Assembly (NCBI GenBank): GCA_023381895.1
Contig: JAMCTA010000057.1
Coordinates: 1-62,337, forward strand
DNA length: 62,337 nucleotides
Direction of reading: 5' to 3'
From: Chloroflexota bacterium
Lineage (GTDB): Bacteria > Chloroflexota > UBA4733
A program made the position numbers and the translations under genes. The notes beneath the pieces were generated by a model. It did no database searches and was not told where the DNA came from. It saw only the letters and a list, made by a program, of their open reading frames with translations. Every line of letters begins with the position of its first letter. Position 1 is the first letter of the stretch. This document shows positions 33,350 through 41,318 of this stretch, piece after piece.

Positions 33350-34473
33350 TGGGGCCTTCTCATCGCTGCTGGATCGACGGACGGATGCTCGCCTACTCCG
33401 GCGGTGGAATCAGCCGCTACGTACGCAATCTAGTACGCGCGCTGAGTGCGTCGCATTCCTTACAGTTGGGTGTCCTTGTTGCAAGGAGAGATCCCAACTC
33501 CTGGAGCAGCACTCTGTCCACAAGTGCAGTCTCCCGGCGAGTCGTGTGGACTCCTTGCCATCATCGTCTCGAGCGGTGGACGTTGACTTTGGAAGTCTCG
33601 GCAGCGCAACCTAGCATGCTCCATCTGGTGGACCACGTTGGCGTCTCACTTCTGCCGTGCCCACAGGTGGTAACCGTTCACGACCTGGCTTTCTGGCGCT
33701 TTCCCAAGACGCACACCGATGAGAGCCGTCGGTATTATGCTGGTGGAGCGGCTACGTTGCATCGGGCCTCGGCCATCATATGCGTCTCGTCGTTTACGCG
33801 TTCTGAGTTGCTTCATTATCTACCACTGGACCCCGCGCGTGTAATTGCGATCCCCAATGGTGTAGACGAGCAGTTCACGCCGCGCCCAGATCCGTTACTG
33901 CTCTACAAGAAGTTTGACATAACACACCCATACATCCTCGCTGTCGGGACGGTTGAACAGCGGAAGCACCTTGATCTCTTGCTCGACGCTTTCGTGCGCT
34001 TGCATCGGCCACTCCTCGATCTCGCGATCGTCGGTAGTGACGGATTCGGTGCCGCAGCGCTATGGAACCAGGTTGAGCAACTGGGATTGAGTCACCGCGT
34101 CCACCGGCTTGGCCGGGTGTCCGATGGGGAGTTGGTGACACTCTACTCGACCGCAGAGGCTCTCGTGTTTCCATCGTATTACGAGGGATTTGCATTCCCA
34201 CCACTGGAGGCTATGGCGTGTGGTACCCCTGTGGTCGGCGTCCGCGAAGGGCCACTCTTGGAAGTGTGTGGTGATGGGGATGAGAGCGCGGCGCTCCTGG
34301 TAGATAATGATCCTACCGCGCTCGCACGTGCGATAGAGCTGGTTCTGTCCGATCCCGAGTTAGGAGCTCGGCTTCAAGAGCGCGGTCAACGTCGTGCTGC
34401 TCTGTTCACTTGGGAGCGGACGGCACAGCAAACCTGGGAAGTCTACGAGCAGGTGCTGCAGAATGCACGTTAA
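33349..34473 (+). CDS. Glycosyltransferase family 4 (first)
   Basis: This GT-B enzyme of 374 residues starts at ATG 33349, sharing one base with the stop of the membrane protein, so translation is coupled. The N-terminal acceptor domain has DGRMLAYSGGGISRYVRNLV and VTVHDLAFWRFPKTHTDESR; the C-terminal donor domain has PNGVDEQFTPRPDPLL, YILAVGTVEQRKHLDLLLDA and FPSYYEGFAFPPLEAMACGT with the E-x7-E motif of retaining GT4 enzymes, then PVVGVREGPLLEV. It probably transfers a sugar from a nucleotide sugar to a lipid-linked chain on the cytoplasmic face. Confidence 0.9.
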   Translation: MGPSHRCWIDGRMLAYSGGGISRYVRNLVRALSASHSLQLGVLVARRDPNSWSSTLSTSAVSRRVVWTPCHHRLERWTLTLEVSAAQPSMLHLVDHVGVSLLPCPQVVTVHDLAFWRFPKTHTDESRRYYAGGAATLHRASAIICVSSFTRSELLHYLPLDPARVIAIPNGVDEQFTPRPDPLLLYKKFDITHPYILAVGTVEQRKHLDLLLDAFVRLHRPLLDLAIVGSDGFGAAALWNQVEQLGLSHRVHRLGRVSDGELVTLYSTAEALVFPSYYEGFAFPPLEAMACGTPVVGVREGPLLEVCGDGDESAALLVDNDPTALARAIELVLSDPELGARLQERGQRRAALFTWERTAQQTWEVYEQVLQNAR

Positions 34474-34769
34474 TCCCTGGCGTTGTTATCGAGCAAGGAG
34501 ACAAAGCCTTGCACTGCAAGCTGCTGAACCAATGCCTCGACGTCGGTAGTTACCTGGTCCAGATTGGCGTTGAGGGCACTCGCGATAATCTCGGCGATCT
34601 GGGTGATTGAGTGATTCCCGGTACTGAGCTCCAAAATTGCGGCAGCTGTGACATTGAGTACGACGGAAGTCCCAGTGCCCGGAGCAAAGGCAACGACTTC
34701 GTCACCGATTTCCTCAATAAGAACGTCGGTATTGCATTGGGGAATCAAGCCGGTAATCCTCCTCGCCAT
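34470..34769 (-). CDS. PqqD-like peptide-binding protein
   Basis: This 99-residue protein has the PqqD-type winged helix: LIEEIGDEVVAFAPGTGTSV, LNVTAAAILELSTGNHSITQ and IAEIIASALNANLDQVTTDV, ending VQQLAVQGFVSLL. PqqD proteins are leader-peptide recognition elements for RiPP enzymes; relatives beside HprK-like kinases are known from HPr-rel-A type gene sets. It is last in a minus-strand unit after the nucleotidyltransferase (four bases apart) and overlaps the glycosyltransferase stop by four bases tail to tail. No precursor peptide gene is evident nearby. Confidence 0.8.
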   Translation of the reverse strand: MARRITGLIPQCNTDVLIEEIGDEVVAFAPGTGTSVVLNVTAAAILELSTGNHSITQIAEIIASALNANLDQVTTDVEALVQQLAVQGFVSLLDNNARD

Positions 34770-34773
34770 TGTC

Positions 34774-35862
34774 TCAGTGTAGCGGCGAGCTGACCAGTCG
34801 TGTCAGGATGCGCCGTGTTCGGAGCATCTGCACCCGCCATGGTGGGACGGATGATGAAACCGCAAGCTCTGTTCGTAATTTGTCGACCGGCGGGAACAGC
34901 CACGCTCTTAACCAATCCGTGTGTTTCGGTACCGCGAGAAGCTGGACGAGATAGATCCTATCGAGATCACGCTCTCTTTGAGGAGATAGGAGGTCGGCAT
35001 CGCCGAGCATAATGGACAATGCACGCGCTTGCGGACTGATCTTCATAGCTGGCAAAACAGGAATACGCCAAACTCGGAGTACCGTACGCTTGGCAAGCTC
35101 TAGCAAGTGACTGAGACCCGTTTCTACAGCAAGCGCTTGAAGATGCGTTTCGTCGATCATTGGCAAGAGCGTTACAGTGGCCCAACACCAGTCGACGAGC
35201 GTGCGAAAGTCGAACTTATGCTGATGCCAGTGGATGGCCAGGTGAAGCACCGTGAACTCAGGTGAGAGATGGCGTGCGCCGGATGGCAAGACTTGAGCCT
35301 CCTGCCAGAGAAGGTTCTCTGTTCCCTTCCAGTAACGGGCAAAGGCAGACGCGCTGTGGATCTCCACCTGGATCTGTCCAACCGCCCAGCCCGTTCCCAG
35401 ATAACTGGCCCGACCGCCCTCTTCGGGATCAGGATCGAAAGGCGAATGGTAGTAGGTGAGTCCAGCCTTCGCAAGGAGCGTGCCGGCGATCTCCATCTGA
35501 CTGCTGGGCACGATAATGTCGATATCCCCTATTCGCCGGGCGGCAATGTTCCCGAATACGTGCTGGGAGAGCTCAGGGCCCTTGAAGACGACGGTAGTGA
35601 TGCCACCTTGGTTGAGGATGGCGAGACAGCGGCGCACATCTGCGAGGAGACGCACATTACGTTGTGCATTCTCCCGGACGATAGTCTGGAATTGACTGAG
35701 CAGACCAGGGCGTAGCTGCTGTGCACACCGCTGCAATGCTAGGAGTGCAGCAAGTGGCTCAACTCCGAGCTCTCGCGCGAGGAGAAAGCTAGACTCGGAA
35801 ACGGCGGCGCAAGGAAGCGCGTTTAGCACAGGATTGCAGAGATCGACGAGACCTGCGTGCAT
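34774..35862 (-). CDS. Nucleotidyltransferase-fold protein (PF14907-like)
   Basis: The 362 residues start at ATG 35862, 11 bases after the kinase stop; a longer frame to 36144 overlaps the kinase. FLLARELGVEPLAALLALQR leads into VFKGPELSQHVFGNIAARRI and GDIDIIVPSSQMEIAGTLLA, the G-x-x-D-x-D type nucleotidyltransferase box, followed by IQVEIHSASAFARYWKG and TVLHLAIHWHQHKFDFRTLV. This matches the uncharacterised nucleotidyltransferase family that travels with HprK-related kinases and PqqD-like proteins in polysaccharide loci. Substrate unknown; AMPylation or nucleotide transfer to a carrier or peptide is conceivable. Confidence 0.75.
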   Translation of the reverse strand: MHAGLVDLCNPVLNALPCAAVSESSFLLARELGVEPLAALLALQRCAQQLRPGLLSQFQTIVRENAQRNVRLLADVRRCLAILNQGGITTVVFKGPELSQHVFGNIAARRIGDIDIIVPSSQMEIAGTLLAKAGLTYYHSPFDPDPEEGGRASYLGTGWAVGQIQVEIHSASAFARYWKGTENLLWQEAQVLPSGARHLSPEFTVLHLAIHWHQHKFDFRTLVDWCWATVTLLPMIDETHLQALAVETGLSHLLELAKRTVLRVWRIPVLPAMKISPQARALSIMLGDADLLSPQRERDLDRIYLVQLLAVPKHTDWLRAWLFPPVDKLRTELAVSSSVPPWRVQMLRTRRILTRLVSSPLH

Positions 35863-35873
35863 AGGCTTAGGCT

Positions 35874-36743
35874 TCAACCGATCAACTGCTTGAGGGCAGC
35901 AAGCGCCGATCGAGTATCTGTGACGTCGAGGGAATAGGCAGGAATCACCTGAGCCAGGCGAGCGGCTTGGAGAAAGGCTCTCCTCCCGAGGGTTGCACCA
36001 TTGAGAGTCTGCTGCAGTAGGTGAATAGCAACGCGACTTGGCGGGATGGTCTGTAGCAGTACTCCACAGCTGCTGCGACGCAGGAACACGAATCCGGCAA
36101 GTGGAAGAGCCGCGTCCGGTGGAATGGTTTCGAACGGCTGACAAATCGCGATACCAGCAGTCTCATCCAATCTAACCCGCGCCATTCCCTCGACTGACTC
36201 TTTAAGTCCGATCTGAGCCAGATGGTGGAGCGTGGGCAGTCGTATAAAGGCAGCCCGTGGGAAAGGATTGACTGTACCTGTCTCCGGCAGCAACGCAGCG
36301 ACTTCGTCTGAGCAAAAGCTCCATCCAGAGGCACAAGCAGCAAGTGCCAGTGTCGTCTTACCTGTACTAGAAGGGGCAGCGAGAACGACCGCCTTTCCGG
36401 AGTGAGCAATGACAGCAGCGTGCAGCAGATGCCGCTGTGCGCACTGGTCCACATAGATTCGGAGCAAGATCTCAGAAATACCGAGGTCCGGGATGAGAAT
36501 AGACTGAGGGCTTCGCAGAGGGCGACTCACTGAGACTTGAAGGGCGCCGGTGCTCTCGCTCGCATGGATCTCGAGTGCCGGTTCTTCACAACTGGATCTC
36601 AAGAATGCCCCGTACGTTTCTTTCAGCGGCTGCAACACTGCAGCGTCATCGTCGGCGATCACGTGAAGTGGGAGCGAAGGGAAACGCACAGTGTAGCTGG
36701 TGCTCAGATCATCGTTCCTGACCGTGGAAGCAGACCGACCCAT
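35874..36743 (-). CDS. HprK-related kinase
   Basis: The 289 residues show a divergent N-terminal half followed by the HPr kinase/phosphorylase-like P-loop core: HLLHAAVIAHSGKAVVLAAP, Walker A (APSSTGKTT, residues 123-131), WSFCSDEVAALL with the acidic pair, and DETAGIAICQPF. Classical HprK phosphorylates a Ser on HPr; no HPr-like protein is in this window and the N-terminal domain differs. It is the first gene of a three-gene unit with a nucleotidyltransferase and a PqqD-like protein, inside a glycosyltransferase cluster. A TGC-TATGCT -10 ends six bases before the ATG, so the mRNA may be leaderless. Confidence 0.8.
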   Translation of the reverse strand: MGRSASTVRNDDLSTSYTVRFPSLPLHVIADDDAAVLQPLKETYGAFLRSSCEEPALEIHASESTGALQVSVSRPLRSPQSILIPDLGISEILLRIYVDQCAQRHLLHAAVIAHSGKAVVLAAPSSTGKTTLALAACASGWSFCSDEVAALLPETGTVNPFPRAAFIRLPTLHHLAQIGLKESVEGMARVRLDETAGIAICQPFETIPPDAALPLAGFVFLRRSSCGVLLQTIPPSRVAIHLLQQTLNGATLGRRAFLQAARLAQVIPAYSLDVTDTRSALAALKQLIG

Positions 36744-36749
36744 GACATG

Positions 36750-36755
36750 AGCATA
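36750..36755 (-). promoter_or_regulatory. Extended -10 for the HprK-related unit
   Basis: The minus strand reads CTGC followed by TATGCT, then six bases and ATG 36743. The hexamer matches four of six consensus bases, with the TGn extension. Confidence 0.35.
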
Positions 36756-36826
36756 GCAGCGTTGCCAGCTAGTAGAAGGCCGGTGCCTGCTGTCTAGTCA
36801 GCAACAGTGAGGGGGCTGGAACGTGG

Positions 36827-36832
36827 TACACT
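36827..36832 (+). promoter_or_regulatory. -10 box for leaderless glycosyltransferase mRNA
   Basis: TACACT is followed by nine bases and then ATG 36842, the same spacing as at 25108 and 31814. Confidence 0.5.
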
Positions 36833-36841
36833 CGCCAGCCT

Positions 36842-38053
36842 ATGAGGCAGCCCTCTCGCGACATCGTCGTTGTAGCTCCCCAGAGCCCATTTCCGCCCGA
36901 GCAAGGCGCCGCGCTCCGCAACCTCAACATCGTTGCACACCTTGTCCGAAACTGGCGTGTCCATCTCCTCTACTTCAGTACCGGTGGCTATGGCGTGCCT
37001 ACCGAACTCGAGAACCTCTGTGCCTCGGTACATCCTATTTTGCTGCCCAGACGGTCCGCTGCACGCCGCCTTGCCGAAGTTGTGTATCTTGCCCCCGACC
37101 TAGTACGGCGTTTGTATTCCCCGGTGTTCGAGATGGAGCTTCGGCGGGTCGTGCAGCAATGGCAGCCGTGCTGTATACAGTGTGAGGGCCTTGAGGTCTT
37201 TCCGTATGCGCTGGAGGTCGATGTCCCGATTATCCTTGATGCCCATAACGCAGAGTGGGTTCTCCAGTGGCGCGCGGCAACAGTTGCCTTTCAACGAGCA
37301 CAGCTGGCGCCAGCGCTGTACTCCCTAATCCAAACCGTCAAACTGCGGCGGTATGAGCGTGAAGCGATTCGTAAAGCACACACAACCATTTCGGTATCGG
37401 CATCCGACCGTGCTGATCTCCTGCATTTGCTGCCGGGAGCGCGCATCGAGGTCCTTCCGAATGGCGTTGATCCTGAAGTCTACTCTCCGTTACCCATTGA
37501 AGCCCCCCTCGGTGAATCGTTGCTCTTTGCGGGAAAGATGGACTTTCGCCCGAATATCGAGGGTGCGCTCTGGCTCGCGAAGCGCGTGATGCCGTTGCTA
37601 TGGCGCCAGCGACCAGGGCTGCGCCTCATCCTGTTTGGCAGCTTCCCTACAACTGAGGTCGCTGATCTTGGTCGCGATCCCCGGATCACCGTCACTGGCC
37701 ACGTGCCTGGAGTCGAAGCAGAGAAACGTGCCCTGGCGTCTGCCACTGTCGTTGTGGTTCCGCTATTTTCAGGAGGCGGAACGCGCCTCAAAGTGCTCAA
37801 TGCCCTTGCTATGGCCCGTCCTTTGGTGAGCACGCATCTCGGGGCCGCAGGATACGGACTGCGTGACGGCGAGCATCTCCTCCTTGCAGACTCAGCGGAG
37901 GCGTTTGCGACTCACGTCTCTCACCTCCTCGATGACCGTACCCTTGCCAGCAAGCTGGGGAACCAAGGTCGGGAGTTCGTAGTCCGGCGCTTCTCGTGGG
38001 AGCGTCTGGTGCCAGCGCTCGACAGCGTGTACGCAGAGGTTCTCGATGCCTAG
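36842..38053 (+). CDS. Glycosyltransferase family 4 (second)
   Basis: This GT-B enzyme (403 aa) has an N-terminal domain with VVVAPQSPFPPEQGAALRNL, DAHNAEWVLQWRAATV (the DAHN motif of this subgroup) and a donor domain with VLPNGVDPEVYSPLP, LLFAGKMDFRPNIEGALWLA and PLFSGGGTRLKVLNALAMAR. The subgroup with DAHN and GGGTRLK is common in exopolysaccharide loci and often acts on lipid-linked chains. Its stop overlaps the next gene by eight bases, so the three + strand genes from here form an operon. Confidence 0.9.
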   Translation: MRQPSRDIVVVAPQSPFPPEQGAALRNLNIVAHLVRNWRVHLLYFSTGGYGVPTELENLCASVHPILLPRRSAARRLAEVVYLAPDLVRRLYSPVFEMELRRVVQQWQPCCIQCEGLEVFPYALEVDVPIILDAHNAEWVLQWRAATVAFQRAQLAPALYSLIQTVKLRRYEREAIRKAHTTISVSASDRADLLHLLPGARIEVLPNGVDPEVYSPLPIEAPLGESLLFAGKMDFRPNIEGALWLAKRVMPLLWRQRPGLRLILFGSFPTTEVADLGRDPRITVTGHVPGVEAEKRALASATVVVVPLFSGGGTRLKVLNALAMARPLVSTHLGAAGYGLRDGEHLLLADSAEAFATHVSHLLDDRTLASKLGNQGREFVVRRFSWERLVPALDSVYAEVLDA

Positions 38054-39101
38054 GGTCTCTGTTATTGCGACAGTTTTCAATGAGGCAACGTGTATCGAAG
38101 CATTGCTAGCTACACTGAAGGCACAGACTCGCGCACCTGATGATATCGTCATCGTCGATGCCGGCTCATACGATGGAACTCTCGAGGTGCTTCAGCGCTG
38201 GCAAGAGCGCTGGCAAGCGCTTCGAGTGGTGTCGGTTCCGGGCGTGGGACGTAGTGAAGGCAGGAACTGGGCCATTCGGCTCGCCGTACACGAATGGATT
38301 GCGGCGACCGATGCCGGTGTTGATCTCGATGTGGATTGGTTGGAGCAGCTCCTGCACCCCGTTGAAGAAGCTAGAGAATGTCTCCCTGATGTGGTGAGCG
38401 GCTTCTTCCACGTGAACGCTCGGCACCCCTTTGAAGAGGTGCTGGGTGCGGTGACGCTTCCTTTGGAAGACGAGATCGATCCGGATAGCTTCCTTCCATC
38501 TAGTCGATCCGTGCTCTTCACTCGCGCGGCCTGGTCGGCTGCTGGTGGGTACCCGGAGTGGCTGGACGTCTGTGAAGATCTGGTCTTTGACATGGCGTTG
38601 AGAGCTGCCGGTGCGCGTTTCCATTGTGCTCCGCGCGCAGTCGTGCGGTTCCGGCCGCGACCATCGGCGCGGCAGTTCTTTCGTCAGTACTACTCGTACG
38701 CCCGTGGAGACGGTAAGGCTAATCTCTGGCTGTTGCGTCATCTTTCCCGCTATGTGGCATACGTCAGCCTTTTCCTCTCTCTTGCGGGTGCGGCGAGCAG
38801 CTGCCGGATACCTCAGCGTCTGCTCTGGCTAGCTCCTGCTGTCGCCGGCTCTGCAACCTACCTACGCAAGCCATACGTCCGCCTATTTCGCACAGAGTCC
38901 GGCATCTGGAAGCAACGACCCGTGTGGTGCAAGTTGCTCACGCTGGCCCTCGTACCACTGCTGCGTTTCACCGGCGATATCGCAAAGATGCTGGGATATC
39001 CAGTCGGAGCTTGGTGGCGGCTGCGCTACCGGCGACTGCGTCCCTCGATAGAACCTCAGCATCGCATCTGGCCACAGACTGCTGATCAAAGGGATGGGTG
39101 A
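38046..39101 (+). CDS. Glycosyltransferase family 2 with C-terminal membrane segment
   Basis: The protein has 351 residues. The GT-A core shows SVIATVFNEATCIEALLATL, DDIVIVDAGSYDGTLEVLQR, GRNWAIRLAVHEWIAATDAG with the D-x-G metal site, and LFTRAAWSAAGGYPEWLDVC followed by EDLVFDMALRAAG. A hydrophobic region (YVAYVSLFLSLAGAASSC; LLWLAPAVAGS) near 235-275 suggests membrane association. It starts eight bases inside the preceding gene, and the next gene begins right after its stop. Confidence 0.9.
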   Translation: MPRVSVIATVFNEATCIEALLATLKAQTRAPDDIVIVDAGSYDGTLEVLQRWQERWQALRVVSVPGVGRSEGRNWAIRLAVHEWIAATDAGVDLDVDWLEQLLHPVEEARECLPDVVSGFFHVNARHPFEEVLGAVTLPLEDEIDPDSFLPSSRSVLFTRAAWSAAGGYPEWLDVCEDLVFDMALRAAGARFHCAPRAVVRFRPRPSARQFFRQYYSYARGDGKANLWLLRHLSRYVAYVSLFLSLAGAASSCRIPQRLLWLAPAVAGSATYLRKPYVRLFRTESGIWKQRPVWCKLLTLALVPLLRFTGDIAKMLGYPVGAWWRLRYRRLRPSIEPQHRIWPQTADQRDG

Positions 39102-40073
39102 GTGAATCGTTCCCTGGCGCACGTCTGTTTGCGAGGCCAGCCATCATCTCAAGTGCGACTCGGTGCACTGGGACCCGCCGATGAGCGGGCAGTGATTTCG
39201 TGCTCTGCCATCATTGTCCATCGCAACGCGCCGTTTTCGACAGTCGAGGCCTGTGTCCGTGCAATCCGGGGAGCCGCCCTGGAAACCTGCACGGAGGTGA
39301 TTATCGTTGACCAGGGAGTCGACCCTGGATTCCACAAGCGGATGGCTATGCTGGACCCAGGCATCACCGTGCTGACCGACACGAGCGACGGAGGCTACTC
39401 CGTTTCCAATAACCTGGGGTTGCTACAGAGCCGGGGGCGCTACTTGTTGCTCGTCAACGATGACGTGGTGCTGTCACCTGGTGCGATAGACGCGATGGTC
39501 AGGTGGATGGAGGCTCGCCCGACGTGCGGCTATCTTGGTCCGCGAGTAGTGCTTCCAAGCGGTGCGCTGGATGTAGCCTGCCGCCGGTCCTTCCCCACGC
39601 CGATCATTTCTCTCTACCGTCTCAGTGGTCTCAGTACACTCTGCCCGCACAGCGCACTCTTCGGTCGGTACAACCTCACGTATGTTCCCGAGGATGTTAC
39701 GATGCCTGTAGAAGCGGTCGTCGGAGCCTGTATGCTTGTTCGACGCGAAGCTGCGCTCGAGGTCGGTCTGCTTGATGAGTCGTATTTCATGTATGGCGAG
39801 GATCTCGATTGGTGCTTTCGCCTACATCGTGCCGGATGGCAGGGATGGTATCTCGCCTCTATTCTGGCAATCCATCTCAAGCGCTCTAGCTCTATGAGAA
39901 GACGGCTGAAGACCTCCTACGAGTTTTATCGGGCGATGATCATCTTCTTTCGCCGCCACTTTTTGGCAACCACGCCTCTTCCGGTGGCGTACTGCATCAT
40001 CGTAGCCGTACTGCTGAGAGGGTCTGTAGCCGTGCTGTCAGCCCTCTGGGTGGCGCGCTCATCTCGAAGGTAG
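39102..40073 (+). CDS. Glycosyltransferase family 2, rhamnosyltransferase-like
   Basis: The 323 residues start at GTG 39102, directly after the TGA of the previous gene, so translation is coupled. Core motifs are CSAIIVHRNAPFSTVEACVR, VIIVDQGVDPGFHKRM, NLGLLQSRGRYLLLVNDDVV (D-D metal site), VEAVVGACMLVRREAALEVG and LLDESYFMYGEDLDWCFRLH, the WbbL/rhamnosyltransferase-type signature. A C-terminal hydrophobic stretch (VAYCIIVAVLLRGSVAVLSA) may anchor it. The sugar cannot be stated with certainty. Confidence 0.88.
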   Translation: MNRSLAHVCLRGQPSSQVRLGALGPADERAVISCSAIIVHRNAPFSTVEACVRAIRGAALETCTEVIIVDQGVDPGFHKRMAMLDPGITVLTDTSDGGYSVSNNLGLLQSRGRYLLLVNDDVVLSPGAIDAMVRWMEARPTCGYLGPRVVLPSGALDVACRRSFPTPIISLYRLSGLSTLCPHSALFGRYNLTYVPEDVTMPVEAVVGACMLVRREAALEVGLLDESYFMYGEDLDWCFRLHRAGWQGWYLASILAIHLKRSSSMRRRLKTSYEFYRAMIIFFRRHFLATTPLPVAYCIIVAVLLRGSVAVLSALWVARSSRR

Positions 40074-40099
40074 GACAGGAGTACAGACTGTGACGTGGG

Positions 40100-40183
40100 T
40101 GCCGTGGGAGGGACTTGAACCCTCACGCCCTTACGAGCACATGCCCCTCAAGCATGCTTGTCTGCCAGTTCCAACACCACGGC
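40100..40183 (-). tRNA. tRNA-Leu(GAG)
   Basis: The complement gives acceptor GCCGTGG/CCACGGC with discriminator A, anticodon stem CATGC/GCATG around loop TTGAGGG (anticodon GAG), a class II variable arm and T loop TTCAAGT. Discriminator A73 and the long arm fit leucine. CCA is not encoded. Confidence 0.92.
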
Positions 40184-40269
40184 GGAACGTTCGAGAGCGT
40201 ACCATGCCTGTGGGCCCTGGGCAACGTTTTCCGAGAATACGACCTATTGAGGGAGATGGATGAGCGCTA

Positions 40270-41292
40270 ATGGAGCCGGCTGATCCGTCAGTCTACTGTG
40301 TGGCAACGCTCGGAAGCCACTCTGCCTTGCAAATCTTGCGAGGTGCGAAGGATGAGGGCTTCCAAACACTCGCGATCTGCACGCCGCGATCTGCTGGACT
40401 CTACCGGCGTTATCGGTTCGTGGACACCGTCTGGGAGCTGTCGAACTACGCAGATGTGGTGCAGTATGAGGATGAGCTGCACCAGATCAACGCGATTATT
40501 ATTCCCCATGGCTCATTTGTGGCTCACCTCGGGGTAGAGAACACTAAGAAGTTACGCGTGCCGTATTTCGGCAACAAGGATGTCTTGGACTGGGAGACTG
40601 ATCGCGAAGCGCAACGGCAATGGCTCGAACAGGCTGGCATTCATCTACCCCGGGAGATCCGTGGAGCGCACGAAGTGAACTGTCCGGTCATTGTGAAGTT
40701 ACACGGGGCTCGCGGTGGAAGTGGCTACTTCTACGCCAAGGATGCTGACGACTTCATAAGCAAGACGGCGACTCTGGATCCTGCGTCTTTCACTGTTCAA
40801 GAGGCCCTCATAGGAGCACCAGTCTACTACCACTACTTCTACTCTCTGCTCGCAGAGCGCCTCGAGTTCTTGGGTGCGGATATTCGCTACGAGACCAACG
40901 TGGACTCGCTTGGGCGGCTACCGTCGGAGAATCAACGTGGCTTGCCTATTGAGCCCAGTTATGTGGTCGTTGGAAACTTTCCGCTGGCAGTCCGCGAATC
41001 GATGTTAGTGAGCGCTCTCAGTCTCGGTGAGAGCGTGGTGCAGGTATCTCGGCAGATTTGTCCACCCAAGGGCCTGTATGGACCGTTCTGTCTCGAAGGG
41101 ATCATCACCCCTGATGAGCGTTTCACTGTGTTTGAGATCTCTGCACGTATCGTTGCTGGTACGAACGTCGCGATTCCGGCCTCTCCATACGCTGACCTGT
41201 TGTATGGAGAGCCGGTGTCGACTGGGCGCAGGATCGCTCGTGAGCTCCGTCAGGCCCTGGCTGCTGGCCACCTTGCGGAGTTGGTAGAGTAG
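40270..41292 (+). CDS. purP: FAICAR synthetase PurP, archaeal type (first copy)
   Basis: PurP is an ATP-grasp ligase that formylates AICAR with formate and ATP in purine synthesis, the archaeal alternative to the PurH transformylase step. The protein (340 aa) has the family opening VATLGSHSALQILRGAKDEG, IIIPHGSFVAHLGVENTKKL, PYFGNKDVLDWETDREAQRQ, PVIVKLHGARGGSGYFYAKD (ATP-grasp loop), GAPVYYHYFYSLLAERLEFL and ETNVDSLGRLPSENQRGLP. It is rare in bacteria. A second copy follows 26 bases downstream. Confidence 0.88.
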   Translation: MEPADPSVYCVATLGSHSALQILRGAKDEGFQTLAICTPRSAGLYRRYRFVDTVWELSNYADVVQYEDELHQINAIIIPHGSFVAHLGVENTKKLRVPYFGNKDVLDWETDREAQRQWLEQAGIHLPREIRGAHEVNCPVIVKLHGARGGSGYFYAKDADDFISKTATLDPASFTVQEALIGAPVYYHYFYSLLAERLEFLGADIRYETNVDSLGRLPSENQRGLPIEPSYVVVGNFPLAVRESMLVSALSLGESVVQVSRQICPPKGLYGPFCLEGIITPDERFTVFEISARIVAGTNVAIPASPYADLLYGEPVSTGRRIARELRQALAAGHLAELVE

Positions 41293-41318
41293 CATCAGTC
41301 GAGCAAAGGAGGGATGAG

